Assembly: GCA_038239345.1 (NCBI GenBank)
Contig: JBBSEX010000007.1
Location: 124,001-188,000 of the forward strand
Source: JBBSEX01 sp038239345
GTDB lineage: Bacteria; Acidobacteriota; Terriglobia; Bryobacterales; Bryobacteraceae
Length of the DNA stretch: 64,000 nucleotides
Direction: 5' to 3'
Shown here: one piece after another, positions 1-8,025 of the stretch
How the letters are laid out: each line of letters begins with the position of its first letter
Position numbering within the stretch: the stretch's first letter is position 1
The notes under the pieces: model-generated
The model's input: only the letters and a program-made list of their open reading frames with translations
Database searches by the model: none
Told to the model about the DNA's origin: nothing
Made by a program: the position numbers and the translations under genes

Positions 1-2
1 TT

Positions 3-1199
3 GTAGCCGACGAGGAATTGGGCGGCCAGAAAACCGACCTTCTAACCACGGTTGAAGAAATCGATAAGACTTATCGGAAGGCGCAGCAGTTTCGCCAGAA
101 AATACAAGCCGTTCCACGGCAATTGAAGCCCAAGCAACACCGTACGCTCCGCTGGAATCTGGCCCGAACGCTGGTTAAAATCTCCCGTCTTATTCGAGGC
201 CTTCAATTCAGCTCTGGGATTCGACGTACGTTAGCCGGACGTTTGCGACGGGCCGTGGAAGACTTAAAGCCGCTGGAACGCGAGATTGCGCGCATTCAGC
301 GCAAAGCCGAAGAGCCCACTAACGGTAACCCGGCGAAGGATCTGCGAAAAGAACTGCGGCAGTTCAGCCAGCGCATTCAGCAACTGGAAGAAGAGAGTGG
401 CGCGAGTTCCACCGAACTTCGCCGGACCTTGCAAATCGTCGAGCGCGGCGAGATGGAAGCCGAGATTGCCAAGAAGCAACTCATCGAAGCGAACCTCCGG
501 CTTGTGGTTTCCATAGCCAAACGATATACAAATCGCGGTCTGCAGTTCCTCGATCTAATTCAGGAAGGCAATATCGGCCTGATGAAGGCCGTGGATAAAT
601 TCGATTATCAACGCGGATATAAATTTTCAACGTATGCAACCTGGTGGGTGCGGCAAGCGATCACCCGCGCTATTGCCGATCAAGCCCGCACCATTCGCAT
701 CCCGGTGCATATGATTGAGACCATCAATAAGCTGGTTCGCACGCAGCGCTTGTTGCAGCAGGAATTGGGGCGCGAGCCAACCACCGAGGAATTATCGGTA
801 AAGCTCGAGCTACCGCTAGGCAAAGTCAGAAAAGTGCTTCGCATCGCGCAGGAGCCGATCTCACTGGAAACGCCGGTGGGTGAAGAAGAAGAATCTCATC
901 TGGGCGATTTCATCATCGACCGGCGGGTGGTCTCCCCATCCGAGGCGGTGATCAATCTCAATCTCCGCGAGCAGACCGCAGAAGTTCTGAAGACCCTTAG
1001 CCCGCGCGAAGAGAAAATTATTCGTATGCGGTTCGGACTGCAAGATGGGAGCGAACATACGCTGGAAGAAGTCGGCCAACACTTCGCTGTAACTCGGGAA
1101 CGCATCCGCCAAATCGAAGCCAAGGCGCTCCGCAAATTGCGTCATCCGAGCCGCAGCCATCGTCTGCGGGCGTTTCTCGAAACCAATATGCCGGATTAG
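3..1199 (+). CDS. rpoD: RNA polymerase primary sigma factor (RpoD/SigA type), 5' end outside window
   Basis: Directs core RNA polymerase to housekeeping promoters. The reading frame is open to the left edge, so the gene almost certainly begins upstream; a TTG at base 18 is only the first possible in-window start. Counting from that TTG, a charged helical linker is followed by region 2 (about residues 158-228, with RLVVSIAKRY, DLIQEGNIGLMKAV and the YATWWVRQAI core that reads the -10 element), region 3 (about 237-310, starting IRIPVHM) and region 4 (about 325-380, LSPREEKIIRMRFG then the VTRERIRQIEAKALRKLR helix-turn-helix that reads the -35). This complete 2-3-4 set with region 1.2-like linker is that of a group 1 or 2 sigma, not an ECF factor. 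The long basic N-terminal stretch could equally fit a group 2 paralogue. The downstream gene starts 64 bases later. Confidence 0.93.
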   Translation, partial: VADEELGGQKTDLLTTVEEIDKTYRKAQQFRQKIQAVPRQLKPKQHRTLRWNLARTLVKISRLIRGLQFSSGIRRTLAGRLRRAVEDLKPLEREIARIQRKAEEPTNGNPAKDLRKELRQFSQRIQQLEEESGASSTELRRTLQIVERGEMEAEIAKKQLIEANLRLVVSIAKRYTNRGLQFLDLIQEGNIGLMKAVDKFDYQRGYKFSTYATWWVRQAITRAIADQARTIRIPVHMIETINKLVRTQRLLQQELGREPTTEELSVKLELPLGKVRKVLRIAQEPISLETPVGEEEESHLGDFIIDRRVVSPSEAVINLNLREQTAEVLKTLSPREEKIIRMRFGLQDGSEHTLEEVGQHFAVTRERIRQIEAKALRKLRHPSRSHRLRAFLETNMPD

Positions 1200-1263
1200 T
1201 CCGGCACCTAAATAGTTCACACAGAGCATACGCTTTTCGGGCTGGTGTGTTAGTCTTCGGCTG

Positions 1264-1962
1264 ATGCGATTTCTTCGTTGGACCGCACTCATTGTCATCG
1301 CAATTTGGCTGGTCTTCATCGCCGCAATCTACGCGATGATGCGGCAGCAACCGGAGACCTTCGGCGCCGGGATGGCCCGCATCCCGGGTCCCCTATTCCT
1401 TGTACTCCCCTTTGAGACACTGTGGTTGCAAGCTCGCGGCGGGGTGCTTCATGTTGGCGACGCTGCCCCCGGCTTCGATCTGGAAGCAGTGGATCATACC
1501 CATCGCGTCAAACTCTCCGATTATCGCGATAAGAAACCTGTAGTTCTGGTCTTTGGAAGCTACACTTGACCGCCATTTCGCCGGGAGGTTCCCGCGCTCA
1601 ACGAACTCTTCGATAAGTACAAGGACCGTGTGGCTTTTTACATCGTCTACATTCTGGAAGCTCACGCCAGCGATGTTTGGCAGATGGAATCGAATGTGAC
1701 TCAGAAGGTGATTTTCGCCACGCCGAAGAGTTATGGGGAACGGGGAACGGTTGCCGAGTCATGCGTGCGGAACCTCAACGTTCACATGCCCGCGCTGCTG
1801 GATAATTTTCAGAATACGACGGAGACGGCCTACACCGGCTGGCCCGATCGTCTCTATTTAATCGACCGCCAAGGCAAAGTTGTCTTCAAGAGCGCCCCTG
1901 GTCCGTTCGGCTTCCATCCGAAGGCGCTTGCGGAAAAGTTAGCCGCGCTCGCCGGCACGTAA
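1264..1962 (+). CDS. Deiodinase-like thioredoxin-fold selenoprotein, in-frame TGA read as selenocysteine (Sec102)
   Basis: Reading through one TGA (1567-1569) gives a continuous 232-residue protein with one N-terminal membrane segment (about residues 5-27) and a thioredoxin-fold domain. Around the TGA the sequence is FGSYT-U-PPFRREVPAL. Iodothyronine deiodinases carry FGSxTUPPF here, with selenocysteine as the catalytic residue, so the stop sits at the active site. Downstream the frame stays open for 130 codons with family features: YILEAHASDVW, then AYTGWPDRLYLID and GPFGFHPKAL near the end. A hairpin with a G-leading loop lies 18 bases past the TGA (separate entry). Physiological substrate is unknown: bacterial members are likely thiol/selenol redox enzymes rather than true thyroid-hormone deiodinases. 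An automatic call would yield two ORFs (1264-1569 and 1630-1962). No Shine-Dalgarno is seen; TAGTCT at 1251-1256 could give a leaderless mRNA. The 3' end overlaps the convergent NifU gene by 24 bases. A nonsense mutation remains the alternative. Confidence 0.82.
1567..1596 (+). promoter_or_regulatory. Candidate bacterial SECIS element with its UGA codon
   Basis: The TGA is followed by an inverted repeat: CGGGA (1582-1586) pairs perfectly with TCCCG (1590-1594) around the loop GGT, and CG (1579-1580) pairs with CG (1595-1596) if C1581 is bulged. The loop begins 18 bases after the TGA. Published bacterial SECIS rules ask for a small stem-loop about 16-37 bases downstream of UGA with G among the first two loop bases, and the E. 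coli fdhF element also has a bulge and a GGU-containing loop. Fit is by eye, without energy calculation. SelB would be the protein reader; selA, selB and selC are not in this window. Confidence 0.62.
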
Positions 1963-2364
1963 GATCGCCTTCACGGCATCGACACAGAGCACGGCCGCGT
2001 GCCGCGATTCCATAGGGAGGCCGCCCAGAGCTTGATCGATCATATCCGCCGTCAACTCCGCCAGCGTCATCCGCTGTTTCGCTTCCAGCCACATGGTCAG
2101 TACTGACCCAGCGGCAATCGACGCCGTGCATCCCCGCGTCTTATAACGCACGTCCGCAACGATCCCATCCTCAAACAAAACCGATAGCCGCAAAATATCT
2201 CCGCACGCGGGATTTGTCACCTCCACCGTGATCGCCGGAGCCACAAGTTCACCCACATTCCGCGGGCGCTGGAAATGATCGAGAAGAAGTGGATCGTACA
2301 AATCACCATTGTAGGAGCACGGTACTCCCTTATACGCAGGCAATATTCCCGTTTTGTGATACAC
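1939..2364 (-). CDS. NifU/IscU-type iron-sulfur cluster scaffold protein
   Basis: Scaffold on which [2Fe-2S] clusters are built from a desulfurase-bound sulfur. Three conserved cysteines of the IscU fold are present: NPACGD (Cys54, with the family Asp two residues on), RGCTAS (Cys79) and VLCVDA (Cys127), after the family N-terminus LYDPLLLDHFQRPRN. The GTG at 2364 adds about 21 residues before that motif compared with typical IscU; a TTG at 2301, directly before YDPLL, would give a 120-residue protein nearer the usual length, and neither has a good Shine-Dalgarno. No cysteine desulfurase, SufBCD or IscA lies beside it, so it is an orphan here. Its 3' end overlaps the deiodinase-like gene tail to tail. 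Confidence 0.85.
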   Translation of the reverse strand: MYHKTGILPAYKGVPCSYNGDLYDPLLLDHFQRPRNVGELVAPAITVEVTNPACGDILRLSVLFEDGIVADVRYKTRGCTASIAAGSVLTMWLEAKQRMTLAELTADMIDQALGGLPMESRHAAVLCVDAVKAILRAGERG

Positions 2365-2461
2365 TCACACAATCTAAAAAAATTGCGGTGCTCACGTGAT
2401 CGCATCGCACCCGGATTCACTGCACGGGCAATCGATCTTGTTGGTTGGGGAAAGGGACATC

Positions 2462-5400
2462 ATGAAATTCAATCAACTCCTCCGGGGTCCCGGAGTAGTG
2501 TTTTTTATTATCCTGGCCTTTCTTGCTTCACTGCAAATGGGTTTCGGTCAGGAAACCACAGGCACCATCGAAGGAACCGTAACGGATCAATCCGGTGGGG
2601 GAATTCCTGGGGCGGTAGTGGAAATCTCAGGCACAACACTCGTTCGTGCCCAAACCACGCCTACGAACGCCAGCGGGTACTACTCCTTTCAGACACTTCC
2701 GCCCGGAGCGTATCGTTTAACTCTTGTCGCAAAGGGTTTTGCGACTATGAAGCAGGAAGGGATCAACCTGTTAGTCGGCCGAACGGTGCGGATTGACATG
2801 AAGCCCCAGGTGGGATCGGTGAATGAGACAGTCGCCGTCACCGCGGAAGCATTGCAGATTGACACGACCACTACCACCATTGCGCAGGACGTTACGAAGG
2901 ACTTCTTCGATCGCATCCCCAAAGGACGCAACTATGATTCACTAATTGCCCTTGCGCCTGGCGCGCGTGTTGAAAACAAATCTGGACAATATCAAATTGA
3001 TGGATCCAGCGGTTCGGAAAACGCCTTCTACATCGACGGAGCCGATCAAACCGATATTCAAAACGGGAGCAACCCAGTGCAGGCGCGCATTCCATTTGAA
3101 TTCCTGAATCAATTCCAGATCAAGAGCAGCGGTTTTGAAGCGCAATACGGCGGTGCAACGGGCGGGGTCGTACAAGCCGTCACGCGAAGCGGTAGCAACG
3201 ATTTCCATGGCGACTTCGCCCTGTATCTTGGAACCGATTCTCTTAATGGGGGACCTCACCCTACGCTGCAGCTTAACCCCACCAACGACAATCTTCCCTT
3301 CTATGTGGCCAACAAAAAAGACGGCGATTTGTTTTTAAATCCCGGTGGCGACATTGGCGGCAAAATCATCCGCGATAAGCTATGGTTCTTTGTGGGCTGG
3401 TTTCCGCAGTTTCATTATCTGGATCGAACGGTGACATTCCTCCGCGATAGTTCCACGCGGCAATTTGACAGGGTCGATCGTCAGGATTATCTCATCTCTA
3501 AGCTGGACTACGCGCCTTTCTCTAAGCTGCGCCTGTCCACCACATACTTATACACGCCACAGAAGCAGAATGGCGTGCTTCCAGGCTACTCAGGTACGTC
3601 CAATCCGACTACCGACTATAAACATCAGGGCTTCCGCCGTCCGGCGTCCAGCTATATTGGGTCTCTCGATTATTCAGTTAGTAGCAAGCTGCTGCTCAGT
3701 TTCCGCGGCTCGCATAACTACGAGAACTACAAGGATTACGGTATCCCGCGTGGGCTTTACCTTAATTACCTCGCGCCCAGCACGGGGTTGGCCGGCGTAC
3801 CCGCGCAATACCAGGCTGCCTCCGGCCAATTTACTCCGTCGAACTCGCAGTACACCATCGACGAAAATACTCGAGTCAATTTGTCCTTCGATGCCTCCTA
3901 CAGTACCTCTCTTTTTGGGCAGCAACACACATTCAAGGCCGGCTGGTCCACTAACAGGCTGCACAATACGGTGTTCAATGGTTACCCCGACGGATACTTC
4001 CGTATCGGCTGGAATCGTGCCATTGCCGGCGTCACAGTTCCCGGGAAAGCGCAGGGCACTTACGGCTATATCGTGGACCGCAGTACGCTCTCAACCACTG
4101 GCGACGTAGGTAGCAATAACACCGGCTTCTACTTTCAGGATCAATGGCGCGCGACGAAGCGCCTTACGTTGAGCCTGGGCCTGCGTCTGGAACATGAGTT
4201 CGTGCCCAGCTTCAGCAGTGGCAAAAATGCCGACGGGCTCGCTTTTAATAGCCAGCCGATTGAATTTGGCTGGGGTTCGAAGATTGCGCCTAGACTCGGC
4301 TTCGCCATGGACGTTCTCGGAAACGGAAAGCTGAAATGGTCCGGTTCATTCAGCCGCTTCTACGACACGATGAAGTACAACCTGCCGCGGGGCAGTTTCG
4401 GAGGAGACGTCTGGAAGGACTATGTCTATCCGTTGAACGGTAGCGATCTCTCGCAATTGAAGCCGGGAGTCGCCCCTTTCGGAGCGCCCTTGTTTGAAGT
4501 GGTGGACTACCGCATTCCGTCCAACGACCCTAGCGATAACCTGATCGACCCGAATCTCAAGCCGTTTTCCGTTCACGCCTGGGACACGGAAGTCGATTAT
4601 CAACTGACAGGTAACACGGTCGTTTCGGGGCGCTATACCCGGCGCCGTGTCGATCACGCAATCGAAGACGTCGGTCTACTGCTGGCTGCCGGCGAGACTT
4701 ACTTCATCGCCAATCCGGGATACGGCGTCAGTATCGATCCGAAGAACTTCGGAGGGGGCATCCCGGTCACGCCGAAAGCTGAGCGCAACTATGACGCCAT
4801 TGAAATCAGAGCCGACCGCAGGTTCAGCCGCAATCTGACTTACTCGCTAAGCTACACGTACAGTCGGCTGTACGGAAACTACTCGGGCTTGGCGAATTCC
4901 GACGAATCCTCCAACGGTGCGGCGGGGCGCCTTGCTCCGAACTCCGATCGTTCCTTTGATCTGCCGTTCATCAATTATGATTCGCACGATAAGCCGATTT
5001 TCGGGCCGCTCGCAACGGATCGCCCTCACACATTCAAGGCCTTCGTTGCGTACACTCATAAGTCGCGGCTCGGCGAGACGACAATCGCTCCCGTACAGCA
5101 GTGGTACAGCGGCACTCCGCTCACAACTGAAGTACAAATCTTCAGCATCGCGACATACCCCAACAATCGTGGCGATCTCGGCCGTACACCAGTCTTCAGG
5201 CAGACTGACCTGTTAGTTGGCCACGACATTCCGTTGAGTAAAATTCGCGAGGGCTTCAAGGTTCATCTGGAAGCCAATTTTACGAACCTCTTGAATCAGG
5301 ACACCGTTCTGGACAGGTACGTTACCTACTCCCATCCAAACGACGGCGGATTGCAACTACCGGCGCAGGCTGATTATTTCAAAGGTTTCGACTACAAGTC

Positions 5401-5503
5401 CCTCCTGACGGCTCAGAAGATTCGAGTCGATCCCCGTTTTGGTTTGCCGGCTCTCTGGCAGACTCCACGTTCCATCCGGTTCGGAATGAAGTTCACGTTT
5501 TAG
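2462..5503 (+). CDS. TonB-dependent outer-membrane receptor, Oar-like, with N-terminal carboxypeptidase-regulatory domain
   Basis: Outer-membrane beta-barrel of about 1013 residues, likely importing oligosaccharides, peptides or other large ligands using TonB energy. Start chosen at the ATG after GGGAAAGGGACATC, a good Shine-Dalgarno; an upstream in-frame start would spoil the signal peptide (MKFNQLLRGPG, hydrophobic core, cut near MGFGQ). Next come a carboxypeptidase-regulatory/Cna-B-like beta domain (about residues 33-110; TIEGTVTDQSGGGIPGAVV, YSFQTLPPGAYRL), the plug (about 115-230; YQIDGSSGSENAFYIDG, GGATGGVVQAVTRSG) and a long barrel ending in the aromatic RFGMKFTF that BAM recognises. 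This layout is the Oar/acidobacterial receptor type. No TonB, ExbB or partner lipoprotein is adjacent. Ligand cannot be read from sequence. Confidence 0.93.
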   Translation: MKFNQLLRGPGVVFFIILAFLASLQMGFGQETTGTIEGTVTDQSGGGIPGAVVEISGTTLVRAQTTPTNASGYYSFQTLPPGAYRLTLVAKGFATMKQEGINLLVGRTVRIDMKPQVGSVNETVAVTAEALQIDTTTTTIAQDVTKDFFDRIPKGRNYDSLIALAPGARVENKSGQYQIDGSSGSENAFYIDGADQTDIQNGSNPVQARIPFEFLNQFQIKSSGFEAQYGGATGGVVQAVTRSGSNDFHGDFALYLGTDSLNGGPHPTLQLNPTNDNLPFYVANKKDGDLFLNPGGDIGGKIIRDKLWFFVGWFPQFHYLDRTVTFLRDSSTRQFDRVDRQDYLISKLDYAPFSKLRLSTTYLYTPQKQNGVLPGYSGTSNPTTDYKHQGFRRPASSYIGSLDYSVSSKLLLSFRGSHNYENYKDYGIPRGLYLNYLAPSTGLAGVPAQYQAASGQFTPSNSQYTIDENTRVNLSFDASYSTSLFGQQHTFKAGWSTNRLHNTVFNGYPDGYFRIGWNRAIAGVTVPGKAQGTYGYIVDRSTLSTTGDVGSNNTGFYFQDQWRATKRLTLSLGLRLEHEFVPSFSSGKNADGLAFNSQPIEFGWGSKIAPRLGFAMDVLGNGKLKWSGSFSRFYDTMKYNLPRGSFGGDVWKDYVYPLNGSDLSQLKPGVAPFGAPLFEVVDYRIPSNDPSDNLIDPNLKPFSVHAWDTEVDYQLTGNTVVSGRYTRRRVDHAIEDVGLLLAAGETYFIANPGYGVSIDPKNFGGGIPVTPKAERNYDAIEIRADRRFSRNLTYSLSYTYSRLYGNYSGLANSDESSNGAAGRLAPNSDRSFDLPFINYDSHDKPIFGPLATDRPHTFKAFVAYTHKSRLGETTIAPVQQWYSGTPLTTEVQIFSIATYPNNRGDLGRTPVFRQTDLLVGHDIPLSKIREGFKVHLEANFTNLLNQDTVLDRYVTYSHPNDGGLQLPAQADYFKGFDYKSLLTAQKIRVDPRFGLPALWQTPRSIRFGMKFTF

Positions 5504-5512
5504 TCCAGTTAC

Positions 5513-5546
5513 CAGTGGCAGGGGAAATGATTCTCCCCTGCCACTG
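5513..5546. terminator. Perfect 13-bp inverted repeat after the TonB receptor gene
   Basis: CAGTGGCAGGGGA (5513-5525) and TCCCCTGCCACTG (5534-5546) are exact reverse complements around an 8-base loop, starting ten bases past the receptor stop. It lacks a T run, so it is either a weak or Rho-assisted terminator, an mRNA 3'-end stabiliser, or a dispersed palindromic repeat. The following bases, read on the minus strand, contain GTGGCAGGCGG. Confidence 0.6.
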
Positions 5547-5587
5547 CCCGCCTGCCACCACACAACCTGTACAATGTTCCATTGTGA

Positions 5588-6556
5588 ATGCAGCTTGAAT
5601 CGAAAACAGTACATGCGCCGGAGTTTGGCCAGATTTGGCTAAATACTCCGCCACTATCCATGCGTGCTTTGCGTGGAAGCGTGGTTCTGATTGACTTCTG
5701 GGATTATAGCTGCGTCAATTGCATTCGCACGATCCCCTATGTCACGGAATGGTACCGGCGTTATCGCGACAAAGGTCTAGTCGTCGTCGGCGTACATGCA
5801 CCGGAGTTCTATTTTGGCAGCGTTACCGAACTGGTACAAATCGCGATACAGGATTTGGGCATTGAATACCCCGTGCTGCTCGATAATGATTACCAGGTGT
5901 GGCAGGCGTTCGCCAACCGCTACTGGCCGTGCAAATACCTGATCGATGGCGAGGGCTATATCCGCTACCTGCGGCCAGGCGAAGGTCACTACCTGGAAAC
6001 AGAGGAGGCTATCCAGGCGCTGCTGCGGGAACTCAATCCGTCCGCGCTTCTTCCCACGATAATGAAGACGATCCGCGCAATGGACGAGGCCGAAGTCCTA
6101 CAAGCCTGCGAGCGTCCCACCCCGGAATTGTATTTGGGGACGAAACGCGGACCGGGCAAAGACACCGAAAATGTCGCGCTGCGCGGATCATGGGAGCTGC
6201 GCGAGGAATGCGCCGAAGTTGCCGCTACAACCGGAGGCGATCCGGCCCGGTTGCGCCTGTCCTATTCGGCGGCCGAAGTAAATATTGTTCTGGCTGCTGG
6301 GGCCGCTTGCCCGATCGCTCGTCTCTTTATATCGGAATACAACGCGCCGTTGGCACGGGATGCCTGGGGCGCCGATATGCAAGCCGATCCACAAGGGCGC
6401 ACCTTCGTCGAAGTGACGCGGCCGCGCATGTATTCGCTGATCCGCCGCGATCGATTTGTCTCGGCTACGGCGGAGTTTGCTTCAGATTCCACGGGCCTTC
6501 AACTCTTCGCGTTCACCTTCATTAGTTGTGTTCCCCGAGTGGAGGTACATCAATGA
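5588..6556 (+). CDS. Thioredoxin-like redoxin protein with extra C-terminal beta domain (DipZ-C-like)
   Basis: N-terminal half is a TlpA/redoxin thioredoxin fold: VVLIDFWDYSCVNCIRTIP carries a CxxC (Cys42, Cys45), followed by VVGVHAPEF and YPVLLDNDYQVWQAF with the cis-Pro-type region near YLIDGEGYIRY. The C-terminal half (about residues 190-322) contains TPELYLG and repeated beta-like sequence, as in the C-terminal domain of DipZ-type proteins. There is no signal peptide or membrane span, so it should be cytoplasmic unless the start is wrong. Likely a disulfide reductase or peroxiredoxin-like enzyme. TACAAT at 5570-5575 lies 12 bases before the ATG and no Shine-Dalgarno is seen. Stop and the next start overlap (ATGA), so it is translated together with the Nudix gene. 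Confidence 0.82.
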   Translation: MQLESKTVHAPEFGQIWLNTPPLSMRALRGSVVLIDFWDYSCVNCIRTIPYVTEWYRRYRDKGLVVVGVHAPEFYFGSVTELVQIAIQDLGIEYPVLLDNDYQVWQAFANRYWPCKYLIDGEGYIRYLRPGEGHYLETEEAIQALLRELNPSALLPTIMKTIRAMDEAEVLQACERPTPELYLGTKRGPGKDTENVALRGSWELREECAEVAATTGGDPARLRLSYSAAEVNIVLAAGAACPIARLFISEYNAPLARDAWGADMQADPQGRTFVEVTRPRMYSLIRRDRFVSATAEFASDSTGLQLFAFTFISCVPRVEVHQ

Positions 6557-6960
6557 TCCGACCCCGAGTCATCGTGGTCGCCGCCGTGATCGAATGCGAT
6601 GGCGATGTTCTTATCGGACAGCGTAGAAAAGGCGATCGTCACTCGCTCAAGTGGGAGTTTCCTGGGGGCAAAGTGGAGTTTCGCGAGCATCCACGCGATG
6701 CGCTACGGCGGGAATTGTCGGAAGAACTCGCCATCGAGGCGGAAATCGGTCCGGAGATTACTCGCTATGAATTCTCTTATCCTAAGCGCACGCCGCTGCA
6801 GTTGATCTTTTTCAGGGTCACGCGATTTCGCGGTGAGCCGGAGAACAAATGCTTTGAACAGATCTTGTGGACGCCCGCCACGAAGTTGCCGGAGTTCGAT
6901 TTTCTCGAAGGCGATCACGACTTCGTGCAGCGCTTAGCGCGCGAAGCCTTAGCGCGGTAA
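6553..6960 (+). CDS. Nudix hydrolase, MutT-like
   Basis: Hydrolyses a nucleoside diphosphate linked to another moiety; the size (135 residues) and short architecture suggest an 8-oxo-dGTP pyrophosphatase, but the substrate is not proven. The Nudix box GX5EX7REUXEEXGU is complete at residues 38-60 (GGKVEFREHP then ALRRELSEELAI), except that Ala replaces the final Gly. Start chosen at the ATG preceded by GGAGG at 7 bases; a TTG 27 bases earlier is in frame but poorer. The ATG overlaps the stop of the upstream redoxin gene, so a shared oxidative-damage role is plausible. Its last 12 bases overlap the convergent glycine-rich gene. Confidence 0.9.
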   Translation: MIRPRVIVVAAVIECDGDVLIGQRRKGDRHSLKWEFPGGKVEFREHPRDALRRELSEELAIEAEIGPEITRYEFSYPKRTPLQLIFFRVTRFRGEPENKCFEQILWTPATKLPEFDFLEGDHDFVQRLAREALAR

Positions 6961-7761
6961 ATGGAATTCCACGCGGCGCTCATCGTTCAGCCGTTTCGAC
7001 AGCTCCCGATCAATCAGATCGAGTGTCACCCGGTTGTGCACGCTGTCCTGCGTTATGTAGTTCAACGTATCGCCATCCAGCCAGTAAGCTAACGCCGGTA
7101 GGATCGTATGATCGCGAAAAGCGATCAGATAGATCGTCGGCTGATCGAACCCGCCAGGCTGTGCGGTATTGACACCCGCAAACGGTGTTGTTGGCGATTC
7201 GTGCAAGGTCATCCCCGTCTGCGGAGGTCCGCCTATTTGCGGGACGCCGGCAGGCAGATTGCCATCCGAATAATCATGCATCACCGGATTGAGCGGTTCA
7301 CTGCGGAAATTCTGATTGATGATCACGACGGGCGAGCCCTGTTGGGGTGAACCTTCTCCGTACCCGGCTTCGTAGGGTGGCGGATAACCCCCACCCGGAG
7401 GAAAATCGTTATACCCGAAGGATCCACCATAGCCGTAGGATCCTCCGCCGTAAAAAATTGGGAACCCGGCGGAATTGTTTCGATAGTAGCCCCGGCGTCC
7501 GCCACCTTGCGGCAAGCCACGAACACTATTTCCGAGGGCCGTTCCAAAGCCGGTGTTTGTAATCGCGCCGGGAACTTGTGTGCTTGGCGCTCGGCCGGTT
7601 CCGGGATAGATTACGTTGCCGAAGCCACCGGGGGAAAAAGAGCTATTCGAGCGGACAGCGGAATGTGCCGCGCCACTACTTCTGGCAGCACCGCCGCCGC
7701 CACCGCGGCCCTGCGCGAAGGCAATGGAGGAAATTAATAAGAAGAGAAAAATGCGAGGCAT
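6949..7761 (-). CDS. Secreted glycine-rich hypothetical protein
   Basis: Not assigned to a family. Starts MPRIFLFLLISSIAFAQG, a clean signal peptide, then a Gly/Ser/Tyr-rich low-complexity stretch (runs such as GRGGGGG, GGGSYGYGGSFGYN, PPGGGYPPPYEAGYG) over roughly residues 20-150. The last 110 residues are ordinary sequence (TIYLIAFRDHTILPALAYWLDGDTLNYITQ and ELSKRLNDERRVEF) and resemble a short C-terminal domain of secreted acidobacterial proteins with a predicted beta fold. ATG at 7761 is preferred over the GTG at 7767 because AGAGGG lies 5 bases before it. A role at the cell surface is likely; anything more would be a guess. Confidence 0.72.
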   Translation of the reverse strand: MPRIFLFLLISSIAFAQGRGGGGGAARSSGAAHSAVRSNSSFSPGGFGNVIYPGTGRAPSTQVPGAITNTGFGTALGNSVRGLPQGGGRRGYYRNNSAGFPIFYGGGSYGYGGSFGYNDFPPGGGYPPPYEAGYGEGSPQQGSPVVIINQNFRSEPLNPVMHDYSDGNLPAGVPQIGGPPQTGMTLHESPTTPFAGVNTAQPGGFDQPTIYLIAFRDHTILPALAYWLDGDTLNYITQDSVHNRVTLDLIDRELSKRLNDERRVEFHLPR

Positions 7762-8025
7762 AGGCACCCTCTACTGAAAGCTTACCACCACTGTGGCGAT
7801 GTGAAATAGACCGCCAGTCACCGGCAGAAGGATTGGATCCGAAGGAGCGTTTCATTGGCTTTTCTGAGGTGAAAAAGATCTTGCAGCACTATGCGTTACG
7901 TGCGACAATGTGGCAGTTTAAAACAGAGATGTGCCCGCGAACGCGAAGAAAACGGCATCTTCGATTTGGGGAGAACCGCGTTTGAGCGAGCAAGGGCGCT
8001 ACGTACTAGCTAGGAGAATTAAGCA

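Noticed and set aside
861..1319. 152-residue minus-strand ORF
   Set aside because: It is antisense to the conserved sigma region 4 and has no family features or start signal.
3465..4109. 214-residue plus-strand ORF
   Set aside because: Out-of-frame shadow of the TonB receptor barrel with Ser/Arg-rich composition typical of frame-shifted coding DNA.
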